This document shows positions 24,237 to 33,598 of a DNA stretch of 64,000 bases, piece by piece; the stretch's first letter is position 1, and each line of letters starts with the position of its first letter. The position numbers and the translations under genes are program-made. Source of the DNA: Exiguobacterium acetylicum (lineage in GTDB: Bacteria; Bacillota; Bacilli; Exiguobacteriales; Exiguobacteriaceae); contig NZ_CP082333.1 in the NCBI RefSeq assembly GCF_019890935.1, positions 1,886,001 through 1,950,000 of the forward strand, written 5' to 3'. Below the pieces are notes generated by a model that did no database searches, was not told the origin of the DNA, and was given only the letters and a program-made list of their open reading frames with translations.

Positions 24237-26918
24237 TTATGGTGTTGTAGAATTCGTAGCGTCGTTTCCACGACCATTATTTCCATTATTATTCGAATTG
24301 TTTCGTTCCGTCGAACCATTCGAATTGTTTTGCGCGTTTGCTCCATCATTCGAATTTGGTGCATCTGTTGCTGGTTCGTCCGTCGTTGGTTCATCCGTCG
24401 TCGGCTCGTCCGTTGCCGGTTCATCCGTTGTCGGTTCGTCTGTTGTCGGTTCATCCGTCGTCGGTTCATCCGTCGATGGTTCATCCGTCGTCGGTTCATC
24501 CGTCGATGGTTCATCCGTTGCCGGCTCGTCCGTTGTCGGTTCATCTGTCGATGGTTCGTCCGTCGCCGGTTCATCCGTCGATGGTTCATCCGTCGTCGGT
24601 TCTTCTGCTTCAGGATCGGTAACGGTTACCGTCGTCGAGACCGGACCTGATTCCTCGCCAGACGCTTTCGCTACGACTTGGAACGTTGACCGTCCTGGTT
24701 TTAAACCATTGATGGCAATTCGATTCGTAGTGCTCGTACCAATCGTTGATGTTTCACCGTCAGCATCTGTCATCGTCACTTCAAACGATACATCGTCATA
24801 CCCATTGGCACGAAGCGCAGCGTCATTATAGTTCCATGTCAGTTCACCGCTCTTTGTGTCTTCATCGTAAGATGCTTGTAATCCAGTCGGAGCGGGTACT
24901 GTCTTTTTTTCAACGACAGGTTCCTTCGTCCCTTTCACGTACAATTCGTTTCCGATACTGAGGACAGAACTAGGTTGTTCAAATGGTGCTGGCGTACGAT
25001 CACGTGTCTTCGTGATGAAGTCTTTCCAGATTTGCTGTGCCATCGTACTGTTGTACGGACCGCTAAGTCCGGCTCCATTGTTGTTTCCAGATTTCGTTGT
25101 CCCAGTCCAGACACTGATTGAGACATCCGATGTATATCCTGCGAACCAGACATCTTTATAGGCATTCGTCGTTCCTGTCTTACCGGCTGCATCAAATGAC
25201 AATCCAGCACTCGGGAACGTACCACCTGGTTTTAAGACGTCACGCAACATGTCCGTCAACATATACGCTGTATAGTCTTCCATTGCCTTTTTCGATTTGA
25301 TTGGTGATTTGATTTTCGATCCATCACTATACTCAATCGATTTGATGACGTGTGGCTTGATATAATCGCCACCATTACCAAGTGTGGCGTACGCTCCTGC
25401 CATCTGTGTCGTATTGAAACCGTGTTTCATCCCACCAATCGCATACGCAGGCGAAATCGACTCATCGTCTTTCATCTTTAAGCCAGATTTTTCAGCGAAC
25501 GCCTCGACTGAATCACCGCCGATTTCTTGATACGTTTGGATGGCCGGTGTGTTTGCCGAGATTTTTAACCAGTGGCGGATCGTATTCGTGCCACGGTATC
25601 CATCATAATAGTTACCAATCTCTTTTCCGTTGACTTCTGTCGGTTTATCCGTCAATTGTTTTGCAGTCGACCACTTATCATTTTCGATCGCTGGTCCGTA
25701 AGCGAAGAATGGTTTTGCGGACGATCCCGGTTGATGCGGCTCATTCGCAAAGTTTCGTCGCGCCGTTCCTTTACCTGGATTTTTACCATCAACGACCGCA
25801 AGGATTTCTCCGGTTTGCGTGTTGACCGCTGTCGCAGCTGTTTCCGCATATTCCGGTAACTGAACGATTTGGTCTTTCTTGATTGCTTCATTCATATAGT
25901 CATGCATCGGTTTATCGATCGATGTATAGATCTTCAACCCTTGACCATAAATGTCTTTTCCTTCTAAACCAAAATCATCTTCTAACTCTTTTGATACCAT
26001 ATCGAAGATGACGCTGTCGTACGATTCATCCTTCGTCGATTTCGGCGCTGGATTGATTAATTTTGAAATTGGTTGTTTGACTGCCTTGTCTCGTTGCGCT
26101 TGTGAGATGACGCCTGTCGTCAACATCGCATCAAGAACTTGTGTTTGACGCCATTTCGTCAGTTTTGGATCTCCTTTAATTGGATCGTATGCCGTCGGAC
26201 GTTGTGGAAGTCCTGCGAGCATCGCGGCTTCCGCATAATTCAACTTATCAACTGATTTGTTGAAGTAAGCTTTTGAAGCCGTCTGAATCCCAAACGAGTT
26301 TTGACCATAGTAGTTTTTGTTCAAGTACATCTCTAAAATTTGATCTTTTGTGTAGTCCTGCTCTAACCGGATTGCGAGCCATTGTTCTTGGACTTTCCGC
26401 GTGACCGTTTTATCGAAGCTAAGGAATGATTGTTTGACGACCTGTTGTGTGATCGTCGACGCTCCTTCCGATCCGAAACCATCCGTCACGTTCGCGATGA
26501 TGGCTCCGCCCAGACGACGGAAATCGATTCCGTTGTGCTGATAGAAACGACGGTCCTCGATCGAGATGAATGCGTCTTTAACGACTTCCGGTACTTCATC
26601 GATTGACACGTATTCTCGACTCGTTCCGCCTTTCGTAATCTCTTCCTTATTGCTCGCATAGATTTTCAATGGCAAAGCATCTCGAAGTTCTGTCTCATCG
26701 AGCTCAGGTGCCGTAGCAATCGCGTAAGCAGCAAATCCGCCTCCGACTAACATCATGACGATGAATAATCCGGTAGCGATCAGCAATAATTTTTTCCAAA
26801 GTGGACCTTTCCCACCGGAACCTCCACCTGACTTTTTCTTTTGGGGACGTTTCGTCCGTTTCATCTTTTTCTCAGATGACTTCGTCTCTTCACGACGTGC
26901 GACACGACTTCTTTCCAT
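24237..26918 (-). CDS. ponA: Class A penicillin-binding protein 1A/1B
   Basis: 893 residues. Basic cytosolic tail (1-40), one membrane anchor (about 43-68), GT51 glycosyltransferase domain (EDRRFYQHNGIDF, then GASTITQQVVKQ, LNKNYYGQNSFGIQ), transpeptidase domain (SxxK in PGSSAKPF, SAN in KISANTPAI, KTG in AGKTGTT), a fibronectin type III-like domain (about 675-765), and a C-terminal tail of 15 [T/S/A]TDEP repeats plus a Ser/Asn-rich end. It polymerises and crosslinks peptidoglycan outside the membrane. Second gene after recU, 20 nt apart, as in B. subtilis. Confidence 0.96.
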   Translation of the reverse strand: MERSRVARREETKSSEKKMKRTKRPQKKKSGGGSGGKGPLWKKLLLIATGLFIVMMLVGGGFAAYAIATAPELDETELRDALPLKIYASNKEEITKGGTSREYVSIDEVPEVVKDAFISIEDRRFYQHNGIDFRRLGGAIIANVTDGFGSEGASTITQQVVKQSFLSFDKTVTRKVQEQWLAIRLEQDYTKDQILEMYLNKNYYGQNSFGIQTASKAYFNKSVDKLNYAEAAMLAGLPQRPTAYDPIKGDPKLTKWRQTQVLDAMLTTGVISQAQRDKAVKQPISKLINPAPKSTKDESYDSVIFDMVSKELEDDFGLEGKDIYGQGLKIYTSIDKPMHDYMNEAIKKDQIVQLPEYAETAATAVNTQTGEILAVVDGKNPGKGTARRNFANEPHQPGSSAKPFFAYGPAIENDKWSTAKQLTDKPTEVNGKEIGNYYDGYRGTNTIRHWLKISANTPAIQTYQEIGGDSVEAFAEKSGLKMKDDESISPAYAIGGMKHGFNTTQMAGAYATLGNGGDYIKPHVIKSIEYSDGSKIKSPIKSKKAMEDYTAYMLTDMLRDVLKPGGTFPSAGLSFDAAGKTGTTNAYKDVWFAGYTSDVSISVWTGTTKSGNNNGAGLSGPYNSTMAQQIWKDFITKTRDRTPAPFEQPSSVLSIGNELYVKGTKEPVVEKKTVPAPTGLQASYDEDTKSGELTWNYNDAALRANGYDDVSFEVTMTDADGETSTIGTSTTNRIAINGLKPGRSTFQVVAKASGEESGPVSTTVTVTDPEAEEPTTDEPSTDEPATDEPSTDEPTTDEPATDEPSTDEPTTDEPSTDEPTTDEPTTDEPTTDEPATDEPTTDEPTTDEPATDAPNSNDGANAQNNSNGSTERNNSNNNGNNGRGNDATNSTTP
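24357..24596 (-). repeat. 15-bp tandem repeat encoding [T/S/A]TDEP
   Basis: Sixteen 15-bp units, in frame, the last one degenerate (ATDAP). Only the first codon of each unit varies between Thr, Ser and Ala. Length is likely to vary between strains by slippage or recombination. Confidence 0.93.
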
Positions 26919-26938
26919 ATGCTATCCTTCTCCTTCAA

Positions 26939-27559
26939 TCAAAAAGTGTCTGAATTGAAATATAGTTCGTCCACTGCCTTTAAATAATCGATGGCAGGGT
27001 ACGCGCCAGTCTCGACTTTGATACCGTCTCGTTCAATGACCGTCAGCGGAATTGATTTTCGTCCGCTTTCTAGTTGATCCCACCAGGGGAACACGTGCTC
27101 GACTGAAAGCACATATTGCACATTATACAGACTGAAACGAATGATGACAAAACAAATTCCTCCATGTTCGACACATTGGCGCATGTGTGCGATTTGATGG
27201 GGGTGAAAATTTTTTATCGGGAAGGATGTTTTATTCGTCGTCTCCTTCGCTTCGAAATCAATATATTTTCCGCGATAAACACCGTTATAGTCCGTCGTCG
27301 ACGGTTGCTTGAAATAGGCTTCCTTGACGACCGCTGCCGATCGTTTCGGATAATCGACTTGGACAATTTGTAACGGAGTGGGTTTCTTGTGAATGATTGC
27401 CCGATTATGAGTCAGATAAAACGTATTACTTTCATTCAATAATTTTTCGAGCGTCATCCCTCGATTCGAAAAGGTGGAATCGGTTGATCGCGCCTTCTTG
27501 ATTCGGGATCCATGCGACTCGAGTGGCTTTTGAAATTTTTTCCCATTCGGGTAATTCAA
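26939..27559 (-). CDS. recU: Holliday junction resolvase RecU
   Basis: 206 residues. Strong match to B. subtilis Rec[36 protein letters not shown] and the catalytic core [20 protein letters not shown] with the expected Asp, Glu and Lys. Cleaves Holliday junctions during recombination and chromosome segregation. Start is TTG at 27559, seven nt after AGGAGGGG, and aligns with the B. subtilis N-terminus (YPNGK). A TACAAT -10-like box is at 27584-27589. recU-ponA operon. Confidence 0.95.
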   Translation of the reverse strand: MNYPNGKKFQKPLESHGSRIKKARSTDSTFSNRGMTLEKLLNESNTFYLTHNRAIIHKKPTPLQIVQVDYPKRSAAVVKEAYFKQPSTTDYNGVYRGKYIDFEAKETTNKTSFPIKNFHPHQIAHMRQCVEHGGICFVIIRFSLYNVQYVLSVEHVFPWWDQLESGRKSIPLTVIERDGIKVETGAYPAIDYLKAVDELYFNSDTF

Positions 27560-27639
27560 AACGATTCCCCTCCTATCGCGTTTATTGTACCATGATATGT
27601 GATTGTACCGTATCGGCCGAGAGGAGTAGTTAAAAACCA

Positions 27640-27942
27640 ATGACAATTGAACCGTTATTACAAGAGATTGAACGTATTTATCAAGAAGGACGTGCCGGAA
27701 CCGAATATGACTTCAATCGAGACGTTGTACCGTTCGTTGAACGAGCGGATCAACTGATTGCACAGTGGCAAACGAATGCCCAAGATAGTCCTTACTTACG
27801 ACCTAGCATGGTCGAAAGCGCCGTGGATCAACTGAAGCAAATTTCCGTTCAAGCATTTCAACCGAAAACGAGTCTGAAACGCTTCAATGAAACGATTAAA
27901 TCCGTTCGTTATATCGATCGCTTGATGAATGGTGAAGAATAA
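27640..27942 (+). CDS. yppE: YppE-like protein (DUF1798)
   Basis: 100 residues, predicted four-helix bundle; matches the size and position (next to recU, divergent) of B. subtilis YppE. Conserved elements are [13 protein letters not shown] near residue 22 and RYIDRLMNG at the end. Function unknown. The upstream spacer (27560-27639) contains ATTGTACC twice, 18 bp apart, shared with the recU promoter. Confidence 0.8.
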   Translation: MTIEPLLQEIERIYQEGRAGTEYDFNRDVVPFVERADQLIAQWQTNAQDSPYLRPSMVESAVDQLKQISVQAFQPKTSLKRFNETIKSVRYIDRLMNGEE

Positions 27943-28117
27943 CGATTAAAAAACAGGAATTATCTTCCTTAAGTCGAACACCTAATCATACGAGAGAATG
28001 TTTCTACGGTTTCACTTATCAGGCTATAGCTTTTCAGCCGCCTAGCGTGTAAAGTGGCATCAAGAGCATTTCTTTCGAAAAGACTGTGTAATTATTGTGC
28101 AATTGGAGGAGATTCAT

Positions 28118-29032
28118 TTGAACAAACGGGTACAATCGAACGTCAAAGGCGTTGACGTCAAAGGATTTCCTAAGAATTCAACCCCTGCCCCGAAGAAATA
28201 CATCATGTTCGTTGATGAAACTGGGACACCAAAAGGGAATACACAATTCAACTTAACGGGTGTCTTGATGGAATATAAATATGCCATCGATTCGGACGAG
28301 ACCGGTGAACCAAGTCCGCTTCGTCAACGTTTGATGGATTTTAAGGCAAAAGTTTTTGAAGATCCGCATATTCCTCTTCATTTGAAGGAGATTTTAAAAG
28401 CTGAGCATCCGTATGGTAAAGAAGATGGCATCACGATTGATATGTTACGACATTTCTGGATCGCCTTGCCGGAATTTTTAGTTGATATCGATTGTACGAT
28501 CGTCAGCGTCGAAGTCGATAAACAGAAGCTACAAGACTTCTTCTCGACACCGAAGGATCCGTATGTCGTTGCCTTCGCCCATCTGATGAAGTCGTTTTAT
28601 TCCTTCCTCGATGAGACAGAAGCAACGAGTGCGCGTGTCGTTCTTGAAAGCCGTGATGATTATCAGAACTTGCTTATTCAAAAGGCGTTCTTCGATATCT
28701 TCAATTCGGGAACGGTCCATCTCGACGTCGAAAAAAGTCGTCAAAAAATCAAAGGCTTCATCTTTGCTGAAAAAGACAGCGACCTCTACCAATCTGGTCT
28801 TGAGATTGCCGACTTGGTCTGCTTACCTTTATCTCGCGTCCGTCGTGGTGTCATCGAGGTAAAACCGCGGTTTGTCCATTATGGGGACGAAAACCGGATT
28901 TTTAAAGCCATCAAAGATAAGATTTACATTCGACGCGATAGTCCGGACCAAGATTTCCGAAACTGGGGCTTCAAAAAAGTACCGATCACGAAAAAGCGTC
29001 GTGAATGGTCCGATACTCCTTGGAATGGATGA
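28118..29032 (+). CDS. DUF3800 protein
   Basis: 304 residues. The N-terminal YIMFVDETGTPK and a C-terminal GLEIADLVCLPL segment are the DUF3800 hallmarks, a predicted RNase H-like fold with acidic residues suited to metal-dependent nuclease activity. Function unproven; homologues often sit in accessory or defence-rich DNA. TTG start at 28118 with GGAGGAG six nt upstream; the GTG at 28097 precedes that ribosome site. Base use does not differ obviously from neighbours. It sits alone between yppE and nth, where B. subtilis has no such gene. The 27943-28096 gap has no clear promoter. Confidence 0.82.
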   Translation: MNKRVQSNVKGVDVKGFPKNSTPAPKKYIMFVDETGTPKGNTQFNLTGVLMEYKYAIDSDETGEPSPLRQRLMDFKAKVFEDPHIPLHLKEILKAEHPYGKEDGITIDMLRHFWIALPEFLVDIDCTIVSVEVDKQKLQDFFSTPKDPYVVAFAHLMKSFYSFLDETEATSARVVLESRDDYQNLLIQKAFFDIFNSGTVHLDVEKSRQKIKGFIFAEKDSDLYQSGLEIADLVCLPLSRVRRGVIEVKPRFVHYGDENRIFKAIKDKIYIRRDSPDQDFRNWGFKKVPITKKRREWSDTPWNG

Positions 29033-29037
29033 TATGC

Positions 29038-29073
29038 AAAAAAAGTGGATCCGGTCTCGGATCCACTTTTTTT
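29038..29073. terminator. Bidirectional terminator
   Basis: Perfect stem of about 16 bp (AAAAAAAGTGGATCCG and its complement, GTCT loop), A-run and T-run flanks; overlaps the nth stop codon. Confidence 0.9.
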
Positions 29074-29728
29074 ATGGTGTAGCTATTCCTTTTGTCCGTT
29101 TTTTCCCCTCTCGACACATGTCGAGTAACGGGCACGCTTCACAGTTCGGACGTTGTGCCTTGCAGTGATAACGTCCAAAGAAGATGAATTGGTGATGGAG
29201 CTTTGACCACCGCTCCCGTTTGAAGCGACGCATCAGTGTCGCTTCGACCTGCGTGACATTATCCTTCCAGCGACAGATCCCAAGGCGTTTCGAGACACGT
29301 TCGACATGTGTATCAACCGCAAATGCCGGTACATCGAAAGCAACAGACAGGACGACGTTTGCCGTCTTGCGTCCAACGCCAGGTAAGGCTTCGAGCCCGG
29401 CGCGTTCCGACGGGACTTCTCCGTCGTGTTTCGCAAGGAGTTGTGCCGCAAGCGCTTTGATGTTTTTGGCTTTATTTCGGTACAATCCAAGTCGTTTGAT
29501 TTTGTCCTCGATTTCCTCGACGGGTGCCGCAGCAAGCGAATCAGGATCCGGATACGCTGCGAACAACCTAGGTGTCACCTGATTGACAAGTACATCGGTC
29601 GCTTGTGCACTGAGTGCAACCGCTACGACCAACTCAAACGGGTTACGATGAATCAACTCACAAAATGCATCCGGAAACATCTCTTCTAACGTTGCTTCAA
29701 TCCGATCGATTTCTGCCTTTCGTAACAT
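29072..29728 (-). CDS. nth: Endonuclease III
   Basis: 218 residues. HhH motif LPGVGRKTANVV with catalytic Lys121, catalytic Asp139 (VDTHVERV), and the 4Fe-4S loop Cys189-x6-Cys196-x2-Cys199-x5-Cys205. Removes oxidised pyrimidines and nicks abasic sites. ATG at 29728 is four nt after the dnaD stop and uses GAGGTTAAGGAG; the longer frame to 29779 lies inside dnaD. Same dnaD-nth order as B. subtilis. Confidence 0.96.
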   Translation of the reverse strand: MLRKAEIDRIEATLEEMFPDAFCELIHRNPFELVVAVALSAQATDVLVNQVTPRLFAAYPDPDSLAAAPVEEIEDKIKRLGLYRNKAKNIKALAAQLLAKHDGEVPSERAGLEALPGVGRKTANVVLSVAFDVPAFAVDTHVERVSKRLGICRWKDNVTQVEATLMRRFKRERWSKLHHQFIFFGRYHCKAQRPNCEACPLLDMCREGKKRTKGIATP

Positions 29729-29732
29729 CTCC

Positions 29733-30311
29733 TTAACCTCCCCGCCCTGCGAGATCCTCAAGCGTCTTGATCCCTTCACGTTCCCACGTCCGTAAAATTT
29801 GATTGATATAGGTCATTTTGCGGACATTATGATAGACCGCTTCTCGAAGTGCGGCAAGCACCAGTTCCTCCGAAATGTTCTCGATCGTCAGCCACTGAAT
29901 GATCTGCTCCATCTGAAACGGTGACATCATCCCGAGTTCACGCTCGAATTGTTGGAAGACGGACGGATTGATCGTATCAAAGTTCGGTGCTTCCTGTTCC
30001 GGTGGTGCCATCAGTTTTTCGTAAAGCGGAACAAGCGAATAACGTTCAGAACCATTAACGTTCTCCATTGCCAGTAATCCTTTTTGTAATAAACCGAGTG
30101 TCGTTTCGATCGTTTCCGTCTCGGATAGTCCAAGTCGATTACTTAACTCTTCCGGTGACGGCATCTCCATACCTTCTGCCCGGCAAGCAAACAATTGACC
30201 AATTAACGTGAACTCGACAAAACTGATGCCTAACCGTTTTGCCTCGGTGAACAATCGTTTCGGTAAGACGACCGTCCCTTCCTCGAATAATTGCACTAAA
30301 TTATGATTCAT
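29733..30311 (-). CDS. dnaD: Replication initiation/primosome protein DnaD
   Basis: 192 residues. N-terminal winged helix (about 1-105) and C-terminal DnaB_2-type domain with MTYINQILRTWEREGI, the YxxxIxxxW motif used for DNA binding. Remodels DNA at oriC and restart sites and helps load the helicase. ATG at 30311 with GAGGAAA upstream; a longer frame to 30341 has no ribosome site. Confidence 0.95.
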   Translation of the reverse strand: MNHNLVQLFEEGTVVLPKRLFTEAKRLGISFVEFTLIGQLFACRAEGMEMPSPEELSNRLGLSETETIETTLGLLQKGLLAMENVNGSERYSLVPLYEKLMAPPEQEAPNFDTINPSVFQQFERELGMMSPFQMEQIIQWLTIENISEELVLAALREAVYHNVRKMTYINQILRTWEREGIKTLEDLAGRGG

Positions 30312-30344
30312 CGTATTTCCTCGATTCTCTAGTCTAAACAAGAA

Positions 30345-30371
30345 ATCGACCCGTCGAGACGATGGGTCGAT
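30345..30371. terminator. Hairpin between asnS and dnaD
   Basis: 12-bp stem ATCGACCCGTCG with complement, AGA loop. The plus-strand RNA pairs fully (one G-U) and is followed by GTTTTTCC; the minus-strand form has one A-C mismatch and TTCTTGTTT. May only partly stop asnS transcripts. Confidence 0.55.
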
Positions 30372-30386
30372 GTTTTTCCTTACTGC

Positions 30387-31685
30387 TTATGGATAGAGGC
30401 GGTTTAGCAAACGTGGGAACGGAATTGTTTCCCGAACGTGCTCGACACCTGTGATCCAAGCGACTGTCCGCTCTAAACCAAGACCGAAGCCACTGTGTGG
30501 AACAGAACCGTATTGACGTGTTTCGAGATACCATTTATAAGCACCTGTCTCGTCAAGACCATGTTTCTTCATCTCAGCGAGGAGTTTTTCATGATCTTCT
30601 TCACGTTGTGAACCACCGACGATTTCCCCGTATCCTTCAGGTGCAATCAAATCATCACACAAGACGAAGTCTGGGTTTTCCGGATCTTCTTTCATGTAGA
30701 ACGGTTTGATTGCTTTTGGCCAGTGCGTGATGAAGACAGGACGTGCGAAGCTGTTTGCGATTGCTGTCTCGTGTGGTGCACCAAAGTCATCGCCGAATTC
30801 GATATCGTCGAATCCTTGCTCCTTGAGCATGTCGATTGCTTCCGTGTACTTGACGCGTGGAAACGGTGCTTTAATGTTTTCAAGGACCGTCAAGTCACGT
30901 CCAAGCAACTCAAGTTCCGCACGACAGTTTTTCAGTGCCGATTGTACAAGGTGCGAAACATAGTTTTCTTGGACTTCGAGGTTCATCTCGTGATCGTGGA
31001 ATGCCATCTCAGGCTCCATCATCCAGAATTCGATCAAGTGACGACGTGTTTTTGATTTTTCAGCACGGAACGTTGGACCGAACGAGAAGACCTTTCCAAG
31101 TGCCATTGCTGCCGCTTCCATGTAAAGCTGACCCGATTGTGAAAGGTACGCATCTTCATCGAAATATTTCGTATGGAACAATTCTGTTGTTCCTTCTGGG
31201 GCGCTACCTGTCAAGATTGGCGGATCCACTTTGATGAATCCTTCTTGGTTAAAGAATTCGTACGTCGCACGAATCAATTCGTTCCGAACGACCATGACCG
31301 CATGTTGGCGCTTTGAACGCAACCAGAGGTGACGGTTGTCCATCAAGAAGTCCGTTCCATGTGCTTTTGGTGTGATCGGATAATCGATCGCTTCATGGAT
31401 GACTTCGATTTTTGAAATTTCCATTTCATGACCGATCGCTGTCCGACCGCCATCTGATTTGATGACACCTGTCACCCATAGTGATGATTCCTGCGTTAAG
31501 CCTTTTGCTTGCTTGAATAAGTCTTCGCCGACTGTTTCTTTGACGACGACACCCTGCATGAATCCAGAGCCATCCCGAAGTTGGAGGAAGGCGATTTTAC
31601 CGCTTGAGCGTTTGTTTGCTAACCAACACCCGATCGTCACTTCTTCTCCTACAAATTTATTTACATCTCGAATCATTGCTTTCAA
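30387..31685 (-). CDS. asnS: Asparaginyl-tRNA synthetase
   Basis: 432 residues, class IIb. N-terminal OB-fold anticodon domain ([20 protein letters not shown]), motif 2 [17 protein letters not shown], motif 3 [13 protein letters not shown]. Charges tRNA-Asn. The start is TTG at 31685: AGAGAGG is ten nt upstream, and the N-terminus then aligns with B. subtilis AsnRS (MKxx); ATG at 31676 lacks a ribosome site. Follows aspB by 20 nt; no T-box leader is visible. Confidence 0.97.
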   Translation of the reverse strand: MKAMIRDVNKFVGEEVTIGCWLANKRSSGKIAFLQLRDGSGFMQGVVVKETVGEDLFKQAKGLTQESSLWVTGVIKSDGGRTAIGHEMEISKIEVIHEAIDYPITPKAHGTDFLMDNRHLWLRSKRQHAVMVVRNELIRATYEFFNQEGFIKVDPPILTGSAPEGTTELFHTKYFDEDAYLSQSGQLYMEAAAMALGKVFSFGPTFRAEKSKTRRHLIEFWMMEPEMAFHDHEMNLEVQENYVSHLVQSALKNCRAELELLGRDLTVLENIKAPFPRVKYTEAIDMLKEQGFDDIEFGDDFGAPHETAIANSFARPVFITHWPKAIKPFYMKEDPENPDFVLCDDLIAPEGYGEIVGGSQREEDHEKLLAEMKKHGLDETGAYKWYLETRQYGSVPHSGFGLGLERTVAWITGVEHVRETIPFPRLLNRLYP

Positions 31686-31705
31686 CAGTCAACATCCTCT
31701 CTCTA

Positions 31706-32887
31706 TTAAACGGCTGTATGTGCCGTGATGAATCCTTCAATCCGGTCGAGTGCCTCTAGGACACGTGCCGGATCCGTCGCGTAAGATAGGCGGACATAGT
31801 CCGGTGCACCAAATCCTGAACCTGGAATCAAGGCGACCTTCGCTTCAGATAAAACAGCTGTACACCAGTCATCGACATTATCGAATCCACACATCTCGGC
31901 AGCTTGCTTTGCATGTGGGAACAAGTAGAATGCCCCTTCTGGCTTCAGACACGTTAATCCTTCGATCTCGATGAGTCGTGCATAGATTTTTTCAAGTCGT
32001 TCCTCAAAGATGACACGCATCGCTTCGACCGGTGCATCACCTTCTGCATACGCAGCAACCGATGCCGCTTGCGCAATCGATGTCGGGTTCGACGTCGAAT
32101 GGCTCGCTAAGTTCGTCATCGCTGAGATGATTTCCTTCGGTCCGATTGCATACCCGATCCGCCAGCCTGTCATCGCATGGGACTTCGAGACACCATTGAT
32201 GATGACCGTCCGTTCGCGCATCTCTGGCAAGGACGCGATCGAGATATGTGTTGCACCGTTATAGAGCAACTTTTCATAAATCTCGTCACTGATGACGAGT
32301 AGATCGTGCTTGATCGCAACATCGGCTACCATCTCGAGCTCTTCTTTCGAATAGACCATTCCTGTCGGATTCGATGGTGAATTCAAGACGAGTGCTTTCG
32401 TTTTTGGGGTAATGTGTTGCTCGAGCAATTCCCGTGTCACTTTGAAGCGAGACGATTCGTCCGTTTCTAAAATGACCGGTACGCCGTCACTGAGTTTAAT
32501 TTGCTCTGGATAACTGACCCAGTATGGTGCCGGGACGATGACTTCATCGCCTGGATCGAGAATCGCTTGGAACAACGTTGATAGTGCATGCTTTGCTCCT
32601 GAAGCGACCATGACTTCTGAGCGTTCGTATGGCATCCATAAGTCACGGCGTGTCTTTTCGATGATTGCATCCTTCAAGGCGACCGTTCCGCCGGACGGCG
32701 TATACTTCGTATCGCCCGCTTCTGCTGCCTCGAATGCTGCTTGGATGATGAATTCCGGTGTATTGAAGTCGGGCTCTCCCGCACCTAAACCGATGATGTC
32801 TTGACCTTCTTCACGTAGTGCCTTGGCTTTCGCTGTGATGGCTAGCGTCGTAGATGGTGTCAATTGTCGTACGCGTTTCGATAACAT
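31706..32887 (-). CDS. aspB: Aspartate aminotransferase, class I
   Basis: 393 residues, PLP-dependent fold type I. Conserved NSPSNPTGMVY, DEIYEKL, and the PLP lysine in SKSHAMTGWRIGY. Transfers the amino group between glutamate and oxaloacetate, giving aspartate for asparagine, lysine and, through PanD in the same region, beta-alanine. ATG at 32887 with GGGAG eight nt upstream. Between ypmB and asnS as in B. subtilis. Confidence 0.96.
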   Translation of the reverse strand: MLSKRVRQLTPSTTLAITAKAKALREEGQDIIGLGAGEPDFNTPEFIIQAAFEAAEAGDTKYTPSGGTVALKDAIIEKTRRDLWMPYERSEVMVASGAKHALSTLFQAILDPGDEVIVPAPYWVSYPEQIKLSDGVPVILETDESSRFKVTRELLEQHITPKTKALVLNSPSNPTGMVYSKEELEMVADVAIKHDLLVISDEIYEKLLYNGATHISIASLPEMRERTVIINGVSKSHAMTGWRIGYAIGPKEIISAMTNLASHSTSNPTSIAQAASVAAYAEGDAPVEAMRVIFEERLEKIYARLIEIEGLTCLKPEGAFYLFPHAKQAAEMCGFDNVDDWCTAVLSEAKVALIPGSGFGAPDYVRLSYATDPARVLEALDRIEGFITAHTAV

Positions 32888-32901
32888 GTCGCCCACTCCC
32901 T

Positions 32902-33369
32902 TTACTTAATTCGTAATCGTTTGATGAAAGAACCTTCTTGATACGTGTAATACGAATAATCATAGCCTGTCGTCGTCTTTGAAACGATCTCGATGACGGC
33001 ACGATCCTCAAAGCCGTACTTAGCAGACACGATGTCTCCTAGTTCCGGATGATCTGCGATGACCGTTTTGATGGCAATACCATCAGCAACTGGTCGTGTC
33101 TCAATCGTTCCTTTTTTCGGTACGAACGCCCGTACCGCCTGTCCGTTCTGCTTCATCTTAAAAACGACATATTGACGTTTCCCGTTAAAGACAGATTCGA
33201 ACCGGACGTCCGTCGGTTTGAGTTCTTTTTTCAGACGCGCCTCTGCTTGTTCGGCGACGCTCTGTTCCCGGTCTTTTGCCTCAGCGATCGTCACCTGATA
33301 AACGGCGGTGCCAAGTACAGTCAAAAGGATGAGTGCACTTAGCAGACCAAGCGTGATTTTCCACTTCAT
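32902..33369 (-). CDS. ypmB: YpmB-like membrane-anchored protein (DUF5590)
   Basis: 155 residues: one N-terminal membrane anchor (about 5-28) and an extracytoplasmic domain with a tandem PepSY-like alpha/beta pattern, ending GYDYSYYTYQEGSFIKRLRI. Function unknown. ATG overlaps the ypmA TGA by 4 bp. Position between ypmA and aspB is conserved. Confidence 0.88.
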   Translation of the reverse strand: MKWKITLGLLSALILLTVLGTAVYQVTIAEAKDREQSVAEQAEARLKKELKPTDVRFESVFNGKRQYVVFKMKQNGQAVRAFVPKKGTIETRPVADGIAIKTVIADHPELGDIVSAKYGFEDRAVIEIVSKTTTGYDYSYYTYQEGSFIKRLRIK

Positions 33370-33536
33370 GTGCGGTAGATGGTAAAGACCATCTGCTCCT
33401 TGTCTTTTTCATCGAGAGCAAGACCGAACATTAAATCTTCCGTTTTCAGTGTCCGATTCAACAAGTCGACGATTTTATACGTATCGTCATGGCGGTTCAC
33501 TTTGACGGTCGCAAGTGTTTCAATTTTTGAATCCAT
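33366..33536 (-). CDS. ypmA: YpmA-like protein (DUF4264)
   Basis: 56 residues; KIETLATVKVNRHDDTYKIV and EDLMFGLALDE match the YpmA family. Small cytosolic protein of unknown role. ATG at 33536 has GGGAGG at the right distance; the ATG at 33554 has none. Confidence 0.88.
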   Translation of the reverse strand: MDSKIETLATVKVNRHDDTYKIVDLLNRTLKTEDLMFGLALDEKDKEQMVFTIYRT

Positions 33537-33598
33537 CTGTATGTCCTCCCTCATTTTTCTCTATCTATTATAATGCGATAGGGTTTATCTGAATAGAC

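Noticed and set aside
24112-24831. Plus-strand frame of 239 codons opposite ponA with Val-Gly-Ser-Ser repeats
   Set aside because: It is the antisense reading of the 15-bp repeat in ponA; the repeat has no stop codon in any frame.
31686-31705. T-box leader for asnS
   Set aside because: Only 20 bp lie between aspB and asnS, and no T-box sequence (GGTGGNACC) or leader terminator was found upstream of the aspB unit.
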